This document shows, piece by piece, positions 53,013 to 63,549 of a stretch of DNA of 64,000 bases (position 1 is its first letter; each line of letters starts with the position of its first letter). Origin of the DNA: Meiothermus taiwanensis DSM 14542 (GTDB lineage: Bacteria > Deinococcota > Deinococci > Deinococcales > Thermaceae); NCBI GenBank assembly GCA_000482765.1, contig AXWR01000015.1, positions 1-64,000 of the forward strand. Direction: 5' to 3'. Both the position numbers and the translations under genes were made by a program. A model generated the notes under the pieces. That model ran no database searches, was not told where the DNA came from, and was given only the letters and a program-made list of their open reading frames with translations.

Positions 53013-54740
53013 TTAGTGATAATGGGCCTCTTTGGCACCGCGCGGAATCCGCACCGATTCCACCAGATCCTGTACTTCTTTGGGCGGCTCGGGGGTCATG
53101 CGCGAGACCACCAAGGTGATGATCAGGTTGATCAGCATGCCCACGGTACCGATGCCTTCGGGGCTTACCCCAAAGAACCAGCGGGGCATGCCAAAGTAGC
53201 TGGTGCCGATGATGTAGCTGGCTGTGAAGACCAGACCCACCACCATGCCGGCGATGGCTCCCTCGCGGGTGGTGCGCTTATCGAAGATGCCGAGCAGGAT
53301 GGCGGGGAAGAAACTGCTGGCAGCCAACCCGAAGGCAAACGCCACCAGCTGCGCGATAAAGCCGGGTGGGTTTTGTCCAAAATATCCGGCGATCAGCACC
53401 GCCAGAAGAATCCCCACACGAGCGACCAACAGGCGTTGCCCTTCGGAGGCCCTTGGGTTGATGATGCGGTAATACAGGTCGTGCGAAAGCGCCGAAGAGA
53501 TAACAATCAGCAGTCCCGAAGCGGTGGAAAGCGCCGCTGCCAGACCGCCTGCCGCCACCAGGGCGATGATCAGCGGGGCCAGCTTGGCTACCTCAGGGGT
53601 GGAAAGTACGATGATGTCGTTGTTGATGAACACCTCGTTGGCGCTGGTGGTGTCGGGGTTGTTGACGTCGGGACGGGTGGTGCCGGGGATAAACTTGAAG
53701 GCATTGCCCCTAGCGACGGTCACAATGCCGTTGCCGTCCTTGTCCACAAAGCGCAGCAGGCCGGTTTTTTCCCATTTGGCCACCCAGTCGATCTGGCGTA
53801 CTTCCTCAAAGCTTTTACCGTGCAGGGTGTTGATCAGGTTGTAGCGGGCAAACACCGAGATGGCTGGCGCGGTGGTGTAGAGCAAAGCGATAAAGAGCAG
53901 GGCCCAACCAGCGGAGGCGCGCGCGTCCTTGACCGTGGGGACGGTGTAGAAGCGGATGATGACGTGGGGCAACCCAGCCGTGCCGAACATCAAGCACGCC
54001 GTAATTAGCAGAATGTTCAGCATGTCGAAGCGCTGGAAAGGCTGGGTGTACTGGGTGAAGCCCAGGTCTACTTGTAGCTGGTTGAGGCGAGAGACGATGT
54101 CGCTAAAGGTAAGGGCTAGCTGGGGAACGGGGTTGCCGGTGAGGATGCTGGCGATGGCAAACGCCGGGATCAGGTAAGCGATAATCAACACCGTGTACTG
54201 GGCCACCTGCGTCCAGGTGATACCTTTCATACCCCCCAGCACAGCAAACAGTGCAGTGACGGCCACCCCAACCCACAGCCCGGTGGTGCTTGGTACCCCC
54301 AGGTAGCGGGCAAAAACCGTACCCACCCCTACGAGTTGTGGGATTACATAGGTGAACGAGACGAACACCGCAGCTATCACCGCGACCACACGTGCGGTCT
54401 GGGAGTAGTAACGGTCGCCTACAAAGTCCGGAACGGTAAATTTGCCAAACTTGCGCAGGTACGGTGCCAGCAACAAGGCCAGCAATACATAACCGCCGGT
54501 CCAGCCCATCAGGTAGATGGTGCCGTCGTAGCCCAGCGTAGAGATCAAGCCGGCCATCGAGATAAAGCTGGCTGCGCTCATCCAGTCGGCGGCGGTGGCC
54601 ATACCGTTGGCGATGGGGGGCACCCCACGCCCGGCCACATAGAAGCCCTCGGTTTCACGCACACGGGCCCAGATACCGATACCCACGTACAAGCCGAAAG
54701 TCAGGAGCACAATGATCCAGGTCCAAAGTTCTACACTCAT
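53013..54740 (-). CDS. Sodium:solute symporter (SSS family), ActP-like
   Basis: The 575-residue transporter has about 13 membrane segments of the LeuT-like SSS fold. It starts MSVELWTWIIVLLTFGLYVGIGIWARVRETEGFYVAGRG, the family signature around segment 1, followed by DWMSAASFISMAGLISTLGYDG and LPHVIIRFYTVPTVKDARASAGWALL. This matches ActP/MctP-type importers of acetate, propionate or similar monocarboxylates with Na+. A small DUF4212 partner is encoded ten bases upstream. Its neighbourhood with acyl-CoA synthetases supports a short-chain carboxylate substrate. Confidence 0.93.
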   Translation of the reverse strand: MSVELWTWIIVLLTFGLYVGIGIWARVRETEGFYVAGRGVPPIANGMATAADWMSAASFISMAGLISTLGYDGTIYLMGWTGGYVLLALLLAPYLRKFGKFTVPDFVGDRYYSQTARVVAVIAAVFVSFTYVIPQLVGVGTVFARYLGVPSTTGLWVGVAVTALFAVLGGMKGITWTQVAQYTVLIIAYLIPAFAIASILTGNPVPQLALTFSDIVSRLNQLQVDLGFTQYTQPFQRFDMLNILLITACLMFGTAGLPHVIIRFYTVPTVKDARASAGWALLFIALLYTTAPAISVFARYNLINTLHGKSFEEVRQIDWVAKWEKTGLLRFVDKDGNGIVTVARGNAFKFIPGTTRPDVNNPDTTSANEVFINNDIIVLSTPEVAKLAPLIIALVAAGGLAAALSTASGLLIVISSALSHDLYYRIINPRASEGQRLLVARVGILLAVLIAGYFGQNPPGFIAQLVAFAFGLAASSFFPAILLGIFDKRTTREGAIAGMVVGLVFTASYIIGTSYFGMPRWFFGVSPEGIGTVGMLINLIITLVVSRMTPEPPKEVQDLVESVRIPRGAKEAHYH

Positions 54741-54750
54741 TGGTGGCCCC

Positions 54751-55005
54751 CTATTCGTGTACGTCGAACTGCTGGTCAATCTTGTTCATCTGCGAGGCGT
54801 AGATGAAGATCAAGATGACAAAGATGATGATGGCACCCTGATGAGCGAACCAAAAACCCAGGGGAACCGATCCGAGCTTGATGTTGTTAAGCACATTAAC
54901 CAACACAATCCCAAACCCGTAGGAAACCACTGCCCAGACGATAAGCAGGTTGCGGATTAGGGTTATGTTGGCCTTCCAGTACGCATCGGCCTTTGCTTTA
55001 TCCAT
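54751..55005 (-). CDS. DUF4212 symporter small subunit
   Basis: The 84-residue two-helix membrane protein (NITLIRNLLIVWAVVSYGFGIVLVNVL and LGFWFAHQGAIIIFVILIFIYASQMNKI) ends QQFDVHE. DUF4212 proteins are regularly encoded next to SSS symporters and are thought to be a required small subunit, similar in place to YjcH beside ActP. ATG 55005 is supported by GGAGGT eight bases upstream; the longer frame to 55026 is not. It is the first gene of the operon that continues with the symporter. Confidence 0.9.
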   Translation of the reverse strand: MDKAKADAYWKANITLIRNLLIVWAVVSYGFGIVLVNVLNNIKLGSVPLGFWFAHQGAIIIFVILIFIYASQMNKIDQQFDVHE

Positions 55006-55392
55006 GCCTACCTCCATGTAGCACAAGTCCAGCCACCATTGCTACGGGGGTGGTCGCTTTTCCGCGTTTCAGACTTGCGCCATGAATCTAATGCCCTTTT
55101 GTTGGCTTGGTCAAGTTATCGCCAGTTTTTGTATATCTGCGAAAAGCGGCGCAATTATTTGTTTTATGAGAGAAAAACGCACCGCCCTGGAGGGTTAAGT
55201 GCGGCGTATGGGTTGGGTACAACTGGCCTGAAGCAAAAAAACACTTATGAAAAATCAAGAACCGCTTATTGACGGTCTGTGCTGGGAATCTGTGCGATCA
55301 ATGGAAAAGGTGCCCTCCAATCTTTTGGCATGGATGTGGTGTGTGTATCTGCAGAAGTACCGTTGAGCCAGGTTGTTTGTTTGAGGCTGTGG
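55006..55392. other. Regulatory region between the symporter operon and the acyl-CoA synthetase
   Basis: This 387-base stretch is AT-richer than its surroundings, with no convincing gene. It holds a minus-strand promoter for the DUF4212/symporter genes: TTGACC (55114-55109), 18-base spacer, TAGATT (55090-55085). It also serves as the downstream region of the acyl-CoA synthetase gene; no T-tract terminator was seen. Confidence 0.45.
55085..55114 (-). promoter_or_regulatory. Candidate promoter of the DUF4212-symporter operon
   Basis: TTGACC (55114-55109), 18-base spacer and TAGATT (55090-55085) on the minus strand, about 80 bases before the DUF4212 ATG. Confidence 0.4.
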
Positions 55393-57276
55393 TTACTCCT
55401 CGAGCGTGCTCAAATCGCCGGGATCCCGCCCCATCTCCTGGGCCTTGAGCAGGCGGCGCAGGATTTTGCCGCTGCGGGTCTTGGGGAGCTTATCCAGGAA
55501 AACCAGCTCGCTGGGGGTGGCGATGGGGCCTAGCTCGAGCCGCACGTGCTGCACAATTTCATCCCGCAGGGCCTCGGTTTTTTCGCGCCCCACCCGCAAC
55601 ACCACGAAAGCCTTGATGTTTTCGCCCTTGATGGGGTCGGGCACCCCAATCACGGCAGCCTCGGCCACCGCCGGGTGCGAGACCAGGGCGCTCTCTACAT
55701 CGGCGGTGCCGATGCGGTGACCGGCCACGTTGAGCACATCGTCGGCGCGGCCCAGCACCGTGAAGTAGCCTTCAGCGGTTTTGCTGGCTACGTCGCCGGC
55801 GGCATACACGTTACCGGGTATTTCCGTCCAGTACTGGGTATAGCGGGCGTGATTACCCCAGACCGTGCGCATCATGTGGGGGAAGGGGCGCTTGAGCGCG
55901 AGCAAGCCACCGGTTCCGGGGGGGAGTTCGGTGCCCGTGGCGTCCACCACCGTGGCCTCCACGCCGGGCAGGGGCACCCCCACAAAGCCGGGCCGGCCCT
56001 CCAGGGTGAGCGGGGTGCCCAGGGTGGGGCCGCCCAGCTCGGTCTGCCACCAGTTGTCGGCTACGAAGCCGCGCCGGCCGCCCTGCATCAGGTGCTCGAC
56101 CGCCCACTGCCAGGCCTCCGGGTTGAGGGGCTCGCCGGCCACCCCAATGAACCGCAGCGACGAGAGGTCGTGCCGGGCGGGCCATTCGGGGCCAAACTTC
56201 ATGAACATGCGAACCGCCGTGGGGGCGGTAAACATCACGTTGACCCGGTAGCGCTCAACGGCCTGCCACAAAGCCGCTGGGTTGGGATAGTCCGGTGCAC
56301 CCTCGCGCAGCACGCTGGTGACGCCCTCGAGCAAGGGCGCATACACGATGTAGCTGTGCCCCACAATCCAGCCGATGTCCGAGGTGGTCCAGTAGACATC
56401 GGTATCCTTTACGTCGAAAAAGGTGCGCAGGTGGTAGGCTGTACCCACCATGTAGCCCCCGTGCACGTGCACCACGCCCTTGGGCTTGCCGGTGGAGCCC
56501 GAGGTGTAGAGGATAAACAAAGGGTGCTCGCTATCCAGCGGGACGGCCTCGGCCTCGGGTTGGTGTGACCAGAGCAGCTCGTTGAAATCGTGGAAGCGGG
56601 GCCCCTCGGGCACGGCTTTGTTGCGGCAGAACCAGACCGTGGGTAGGTTCAAACCTTCGATGGCCTGGAGCACGATGGACTCGAGGTCTACCGCTTTGCC
56701 CCGGCGGTAGCTCACATCCCCCGCAATCACCAGTTTGGCCCCAGCATCCATGATGCGCTCGCGCAGCGCCGAGACCCCCAGCCCGGCGTACACCACCGAG
56801 TGAATCGCCCCAATGCGGGCGCAGGCCAGCATGGCGATGATGCCCTCCAGGGTCAGGGGCATGTAGATGATCACCCGGTCGCCTTTTTCCACCCCCAACC
56901 GCCTGAGCCCGCTTGCAAAGCGCGAAACCCGATCCAGAAGCTCACCGTAGGTGAGCTTTTGCTCGCTGCCGTCCTCGCTTAAGTACAGAAGCGCGACCTG
57001 GTTGCGCTTAGAACCCTGGGCATGGCGATCCAGGGCGTTGTAGGTGATGTTGGTCTGGCCGCCCAAGAACCAGCGGTGGTCGGGGAAGTTCCACTCCAGC
57101 ACCTGCTCAAAGGGCCGGAACCAATGAAACCGCCGGGCCTGCTCGCCCCAGAAGGCCTCGGGGTCTTGCAGGCTGCGGGTGTACTCGGCCCAGAAGTCGG
57201 GCAGGTTGGCCTGGTTCCGCTGGGCCTGGGGGGCCTGATAGCTGACTTTTGGTTTTAGCAGCTGCTCGAGTTCCAT
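55393..57276 (-). CDS. Acyl-CoA synthetase, acetyl/propionyl-CoA synthetase type
   Basis: The 627-residue ANL-family ligase makes acyl-CoA from a short carboxylate, ATP and CoA. It has the ACS N-terminus (FWGEQARRFHWFRPFEQVLEWNFPDHRWF), P-loop [11 protein letters not shown] (about 260), TAPTAVRMFMK, adenine motif AGEPLNPEAW, WWQTELGGP, hinge GRADDVLNVAGHRIGT, and the catalytic Lys in [13 protein letters not shown]. All these match active enzymes. It ends in the tail [14 protein letters not shown] shared with the fused protein next door, which shows the two are paralogues. AGGAGG precedes the ATG. Substrate may be acetate, propionate or another small acid. Confidence 0.93.
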   Translation of the reverse strand: MELEQLLKPKVSYQAPQAQRNQANLPDFWAEYTRSLQDPEAFWGEQARRFHWFRPFEQVLEWNFPDHRWFLGGQTNITYNALDRHAQGSKRNQVALLYLSEDGSEQKLTYGELLDRVSRFASGLRRLGVEKGDRVIIYMPLTLEGIIAMLACARIGAIHSVVYAGLGVSALRERIMDAGAKLVIAGDVSYRRGKAVDLESIVLQAIEGLNLPTVWFCRNKAVPEGPRFHDFNELLWSHQPEAEAVPLDSEHPLFILYTSGSTGKPKGVVHVHGGYMVGTAYHLRTFFDVKDTDVYWTTSDIGWIVGHSYIVYAPLLEGVTSVLREGAPDYPNPAALWQAVERYRVNVMFTAPTAVRMFMKFGPEWPARHDLSSLRFIGVAGEPLNPEAWQWAVEHLMQGGRRGFVADNWWQTELGGPTLGTPLTLEGRPGFVGVPLPGVEATVVDATGTELPPGTGGLLALKRPFPHMMRTVWGNHARYTQYWTEIPGNVYAAGDVASKTAEGYFTVLGRADDVLNVAGHRIGTADVESALVSHPAVAEAAVIGVPDPIKGENIKAFVVLRVGREKTEALRDEIVQHVRLELGPIATPSELVFLDKLPKTRSGKILRRLLKAQEMGRDPGDLSTLEE

Positions 57277-57431
57277 AAGGGGCCTCCTGCTCTTGCGCTA
57301 CCGCACGCTACGAGGAAAAAAACCACAAAACCCTGCTAAACCCGAAAAATGGGGAGGGCCGATATTGTGCCAAACCCTGGCCGGGGCGGGCTTGGGGCAC
57401 TTGGTGAAATGAATCTGCTGCATCTTCACGC

Positions 57432-60074
57432 TCACGGCTCGAGGGTGGAAAGGTCGCCCGGATCGTCGCCGAGCTCCTGGGCTTTGAGCAGGCGGCGCAG
57501 GATTTTGCCGCTTTTGGTGCGGGGTAGCTGATCCACGATCTCGATGACAGTTTGTAGTTGCAGATGCCCTAGCTGCCGGCGTAGGTGGGCTTGCAGCTTG
57601 TCGGCCAGGATGGCGCGCACCTCGAGGCTGGTCTCGCGGGTTTTCAGCACCACATACACCTTGATCACCTCGCCGAGCTCGGGGTTGCTAATTCCCACCG
57701 CGGCGACCTCGGCCACCGAAGGATGGGAGAGCATGGCCCCCTCGATCTCGGCGGTGCCGATGCGCAGCTCTCCAGCTTTGATAACGTCGTCCGAACGGCC
57801 CAGCAGGGCAATGTAGCCCTCGCTGTCGCGCACGGCGATGTCCCCGGTGCTGTAATAGCCGGGGATGCGGCTCCACTGCTCGAGGTAGCGCTCGTTGTTG
57901 TTCCAGAAGGTGCGCATGAAGTGGGGGAAGGGCTGGCCGATGACCAGGTGGCCCTTTTGACCGGGGGGTAGCTCACGCCCTAAGGCATCCACTACCCGCA
58001 CCTCGACCCCCGGCAAGGGGAAGCCGGCCTTGCCGGGCTTGGCCGGCATGCAAAGGGGGGTGGACAGGCAGGGGCCCCCGGTCTCGGTCTGCCACCAGTG
58101 ATCCACCACGTGGGCTAGGTGTTTGGCGGCCCAGTGCCAGACCTCGGGGGCCAGGTACTCCCCCACGCTAGCAACCAGCCGCAGGTCGGAGAGCCGGGCC
58201 TTTTGGGCGAACTCGTCGCCGTGTTTGCGCAGGGTGCGCAGCCAGGTGGGGCTGATGATGAGCACGTTGACCCCGCACTCCTCCAGCATCTCGTAGAAGC
58301 TGCTTACATCGGGGTAGTCGAGCCGTTCGGCCCGCAGTACGGTGGTGAGCCCTTCCAGCAAGGGGGCGTACAGACCGTAGCTGTGCCCCACAATCCAGGA
58401 GAGATCGGCAGTGGCCCAGGAGATCTCGCCGTCCTTGAGGTCGAAGAGGGTGCGCAGGTGGTAGGTGATGCCCACCATGTAGCCCCCGTGCACGTGCACC
58501 ACACCCTTGGGCTTGCCCGTCGAGCCCGAGGTATACAGGATAAACAGGGGATGCTCGCTGTCCACCGGCAGGGCGGGGGTGGTGGGGCGGTGGGCCTCGA
58601 TCAAATCCCAGAATTCCAGCGGTCTGACCGTACCACCCCGGCTAAACCACAGCACCGGTATATCCAGGCCCTGGGTGGCTTCCTCGAGTACGTGGGTGAA
58701 GTGCAGGGTGCGCCCACCCTGGTACATGCGGTCGGCGGCCACCAGCAGCCGGGCCTGGGTGTCCACCAGGCGCTCGCGCAGGGCCTGGCTGCCCAGGCCG
58801 GCAGGAACAGCCACGTGCACCGCCCCAATGCGGGCACAGGCCAGAAAGGTCAGGGCCATCTCCAGCCCGGTGGGCATGTACACCGCCACCCGGTCACCGG
58901 GCTTGATGCCCAGCGACAGCAGCCCACCGGCCAGGCGGGCGGTGAGGTCGCGCAGCTCGCGGTAGGTCAGCTTGTGTACGGTGCCATCCCCGGCCAGGGC
59001 CATCAGGGCCAGCTGGTTGCGGCGGGGGCCGTCGGCGTGCCGATCCAGGGCGTTGTAGGTGATGTTGGTGGTGGCGCCCACAAACCAGCGGTGGTAGGGG
59101 GCGTCCACCTCCCGAACCCGCTTCCAGGGGTTAAACCAGTGGAAGCGCTCGGCCCACTCGCCCCAGAAAGCCTCGGGCTCTTCGAGGCTGCGCCGGTACT
59201 CGGCGGGATAATCCTTAAGGTTGGCCTTTTCTACCAGGGATTTGGGGGCCCAGACGGGGGTTTCCTCGCTGGACGAACCCAGGTAGACCGGTGCGCTGGC
59301 GGGAAGGGGCTTGGCCTCATCCGAGGGCGGCTGCTCGGCTCGAGTGCGGCTGGAAGCGGCCCTGGCTACCTCCTGCACCGCCTGCACCAGCCGGGTGAAG
59401 GCGTAGGGAAAGCGCCTCGAGGGCACCACCACCCCAAAGGCCCCCATCACCGCACCGTCCGGGCTGAAAATGGGGGCAGCCACCCCGGAGATACCGTCGG
59501 AATGCTCTTCGATTTCCACCGCGAACCCCATCTGCCGCACCTTGGCCAGCTCTTCCTCCAGGGTCAGCGGATCGGTGATGGTGAGCCGGGTAAAGGCCTT
59601 GAGGTTTTGCAGGTGGGGGGCCTGGGCCTGGCTGTCCATGTAGGCCAGCACGGCCTTGCCTAAAGCCAGGGCATGAAAACCCTCGCCGACCTGATCCTCC
59701 AGCCCGGCCAGCTTGGGCAGGCCCTGCCGGCCGCGGGTGGAGAGTCGCAGCCTGCCTTCGCGGTCGAGGAGGGCCAGATAGCTGCGTTCGCGGGTACGTA
59801 GATAAAGTTCCTCCAGCGCATCCGATAGCTTCTCGGGCTCGGCCAGGCGGTTGGGTGAAGGCACCAGCGCGCTTTTGGAGAGCCGGTAGGTGCTGCCCTC
59901 CCGTTCGGCAAAGCCCTCCGAGACCAGGCTGGCCAGCAGGGCATAGGCCGTGGAAAGACTTTTACCCAGAAAAGCAGCCAGGCGGGCGGCCTCTACCCCC
60001 TCGGGGTGCTCGGCCAGGTAGGCCAGTACCCTTAGCGCGGCTTGAACGGTGGTGAGTTTACGACTCTGTGCCAT
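57432..60074 (-). CDS. IclR-type regulator fused to an acyl-CoA synthetase
   Basis: The 880 residues have two complete parts. Residues 5-66 form an IclR winged helix ([20 protein letters not shown], then [19 protein letters not shown]) and about 75-240 the IclR effector domain ([45 protein letters not shown]). A Pro/Ser/Glu linker (about 241-275) leads to an acyl-CoA synthetase (about 280-880): P-loop [11 protein letters not shown] (514-524), WWQTETGG (660-667), hinge [16 protein letters not shown] and the catalytic Lys 857 in [11 protein letters not shown]. Two deviations are visible: GEY (638-640) instead of GEP and Glu 769 where Acs has the CoA-side Gly. It is divergent from acs. It may sense a carboxylate or adenylate; that is inference. 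Confidence 0.92.
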   Translation of the reverse strand: MAQSRKLTTVQAALRVLAYLAEHPEGVEAARLAAFLGKSLSTAYALLASLVSEGFAEREGSTYRLSKSALVPSPNRLAEPEKLSDALEELYLRTRERSYLALLDREGRLRLSTRGRQGLPKLAGLEDQVGEGFHALALGKAVLAYMDSQAQAPHLQNLKAFTRLTITDPLTLEEELAKVRQMGFAVEIEEHSDGISGVAAPIFSPDGAVMGAFGVVVPSRRFPYAFTRLVQAVQEVARAASSRTRAEQPPSDEAKPLPASAPVYLGSSSEETPVWAPKSLVEKANLKDYPAEYRRSLEEPEAFWGEWAERFHWFNPWKRVREVDAPYHRWFVGATTNITYNALDRHADGPRRNQLALMALAGDGTVHKLTYRELRDLTARLAGGLLSLGIKPGDRVAVYMPTGLEMALTFLACARIGAVHVAVPAGLGSQALRERLVDTQARLLVAADRMYQGGRTLHFTHVLEEATQGLDIPVLWFSRGGTVRPLEFWDLIEAHRPTTPALPVDSEHPLFILYTSGSTGKPKGVVHVHGGYMVGITYHLRTLFDLKDGEISWATADLSWIVGHSYGLYAPLLEGLTTVLRAERLDYPDVSSFYEMLEECGVNVLIISPTWLRTLRKHGDEFAQKARLSDLRLVASVGEYLAPEVWHWAAKHLAHVVDHWWQTETGGPCLSTPLCMPAKPGKAGFPLPGVEVRVVDALGRELPPGQKGHLVIGQPFPHFMRTFWNNNERYLEQWSRIPGYYSTGDIAVRDSEGYIALLGRSDDVIKAGELRIGTAEIEGAMLSHPSVAEVAAVGISNPELGEVIKVYVVLKTRETSLEVRAILADKLQAHLRRQLGHLQLQTVIEIVDQLPRTKSGKILRRLLKAQELGDDPGDLSTLEP

Positions 60075-60081
60075 AGGTCTT

Positions 60082-60187
60082 CGGATTTCTATAGCGTACG
60101 ATCTAAAGAAGACCCGTACAGGTTCATCGGGGTTCTGCGGCTATGATGGCCCGGATCGGTTTAGACTGTCAAGTAAAGCCGGATTTC
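60082..60187. repeat. Direct repeat CGGATTTC in the divergent acs region, possible operator half-sites
   Basis: The 8-base word CGGATTTC occurs at 60082-60089, just before the start of the fused regulator gene, and again at 60180-60187, between the two -35 boxes. An imperfect GTCTTC / GAAGAC pair (60078-60083, 60108-60113) encloses the first. These are possible IclR-type binding sites; no standard IclR palindrome was recognised. Confidence 0.35.
60143..60172 (-). promoter_or_regulatory. Candidate promoter of the IclR-synthetase fusion gene
   Basis: TTGACA (60172-60167), 18-base spacer, CATCAT (60148-60143) on the minus strand. The -35 box is consensus; the -10 matches at four of six positions. 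The leader would be about 60 bases. Confidence 0.55.
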
Positions 60188-60213
60188 GCACATTTGCCGA
60201 AGCCCAGTCTTTC

Positions 60214-60242
60214 TTGACGGCGGCCCTTAACCCACCTATGCT
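60214..60242 (+). promoter_or_regulatory. acs promoter
   Basis: TTGACG (60214-60219), 17-base spacer, TATGCT (60237-60242), a near-consensus promoter. Transcription would start at about 60249, 49 bases before the acs ATG, which is preceded by AAAGAGGT. The -35 boxes of acs and the divergent gene are 41 bases apart. Confidence 0.65.
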
Positions 60243-60297
60243 CACCAACAAAAGGCCCCTTGATTTTGCCAGTCTCGGCGAACCTAAAGAGGTAAGT

Positions 60298-62244
<1,947 letters not shown>

Positions 62245-62262
62245 CCGTTCTCGAAAACAACC

Positions 62263-62293
62263 AGGGCCGGCTGAGCTTGCCTCAGCTGGCCCT
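62263..62293. terminator. Bidirectional terminator between acs and prfB
   Basis: AGGGCCGGCTGAG (62263-62275) / CTCAGCTGGCCCT (62281-62293) pairs at all 13 positions, one being a G-U pair, with a five-base loop. It is followed by TCTGTTT on the plus strand. Confidence 0.7.
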
Positions 62294-62336
62294 TCTGTTT
62301 GGCTTCAGGGGTGATTTGCCCACCCCGTCGGAACGG

Positions 62337-63435
62337 CTACTCCTCATCGGCGCTGGCGACCGCCTCCCGCCGCCCGGCCTTCCACTCCAGCCCGGCCCAG
62401 ATGAGGCTCTCGAGGTCGCCGTCCAGCACATTCTCGGGGTCGTGGCGCATCTCGCCGGTGCGGTGGTCTTTGATGTACTGCTTGTCCAGCACGTAGCTCC
62501 GAATCTGGCTGCCCCACTCGATGGGCCGCGACTCACCCTTAAGCCGGGCCAGCTCTTCCTGCTTTTTCTTCCACTCGATCTCGAAGAGCTTGGAGCGCAG
62601 GATGTTCATGGCCATCTCTTTGTTTTTCTGCTGGCTGCGGGTGACCTGGCACTTCACGATGATGCCGGTGGGTAGGTGCACCACCCGCACCGCCGAGTCG
62701 GTGGTGTTGACCCCCTGGCCGCCCTTGCCCTGCGAGCGCATCACGTCAATCCGCAGGTCTTCGGGGGCAATCTGCACGTCCACCGACTCGTCCACCTCCG
62801 GCATCACCTCCACCGCAGCGAAGCTGGTCTGGCGCTTGCCCTGGGCGTTGAAGGGGGAGGGGCGCACCAGGCGGTGCACCCCGGCCTCGGCCGAGAGCAG
62901 GCCGTAGGCGTTCTCGCCCCGCACGATAAACTGGGCCTGGTCAATTCCGGCCTCGGCGCCGGGCTCGAGGTCTACTAGCTCCAGGTTGAAGCCCTTGCGC
63001 TCGGCAAAGCGGGTGTACATGCGGTAGAGCATCTGGGCCCAGTCGCAGGCCTCGGTGCCGCCGGCGCCCGGTTTGATGGTCACAATGGCGGCGTTTTCGG
63101 CGTAGGGGAAGCCGAGCAGGGTCTGGTGGTAAAGGTCTTCTAGCTCGCGCCCGGCCCGCTCGAGCTCGGGTTGCATCTGCTCCCGCTCTTCAGCCGAAAG
63201 CTCCGGCCAGAGCTCCAGTAGCCCTTGCAGGTCGGACTCCAGGCGCCGGTAACCTTCCACCGCCTTGCGCAGCCGGGCCGCCTCCTGGGAAATTTTGCGG
63301 GCATGGGCCGGGTCGTTCCAGAGGCTGGGGTCGTTGATTTGCGTGTCTAGCTCTTTCAGGCGGGTTTCTTTGCCGGCGATGTCAAAGATACCCCCGAAGG
63401 GCCTCGAGCCGGTGTTGTAGGGTCTGCAAATCCAT
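62337..63435 (-). CDS. prfB: Peptide chain release factor 2, with programmed +1 frameshift
   Basis: RF2 ends translation at UGA and UAA. The first frame starts at ATG 63435 and encodes MDLQTLQHRLEALRGYL, then meets an in-frame TGA (63384-63382). A +1 shift at CTT TGA C continues with DIAGKETRLKELD to the stop at 62337, for 365 residues in total. The main part shows GGTEACDWAQML, the GGQGVNTTDSAVRVVHLPTGI peptidyl-hydrolysis loop (GGQ) and SQIRSYVLDKQYIKDHRTG. RF2 limits its own synthesis because shortage of RF2 favours the shift. An unshifted frame running to 63488 is an artefact. It lies downstream of murA in the same direction. Confidence 0.95.
63381..63395 (-). promoter_or_regulatory. RF2 programmed frameshift site
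   Basis: On the minus strand the sequence reads GGGGG TAT CTT TGA C (63395-63381). The internal Shine-Dalgarno-like GGGGG, the slippery CTT and the UGA stop followed by C are the classical elements of the RF2 autoregulatory +1 frameshift, identical in layout to that of E. coli. Confidence 0.95.
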
Positions 63436-63475
63436 AGCACTTGAGTGTAGGCTTTCTGGGCCCAAACGTCAAACC

Positions 63476-63537
63476 GGCGGCGAACCAACCCAACCGCAGT
63501 TATCTGTGTAGTGGAGGGCGATACCGCCCCTTGGAAG
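63476..63537 (-). repeat. Dispersed hairpin repeat, copy B
   Basis: This 62-base element on the minus strand matches copy A at 30623-30673, with an 11-base insertion after the shared CTTCCAAGGGGCGGTATC-GCCCT block and T/C differences in the tail GGGTTGGTT(C)GCCGCC. The GGGCGGTATCGCCC core is a hairpin. It lies between murA and prfB, 41 bases upstream of the prfB start. Confidence 0.75.
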
Positions 63538-63549
63538 CTGGAGGCCCTG

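Noticed and set aside
55039-55272. 77-codon plus-strand frame in the intergenic region before the symporter operon
   Set aside because: Irregular composition, overlaps the predicted promoter and has no family.
60049-60297. Upstream extension of acs to 60049
   Set aside because: It overlaps the divergent fusion gene and both promoters and adds residues unlike any Acs N-terminus.
63436-63488. Start of RF2 at 63488
   Set aside because: That frame avoids the frameshift only by using unconserved sequence; the correct first frame from ATG 63435 is conserved and ends at CTT TGA C.
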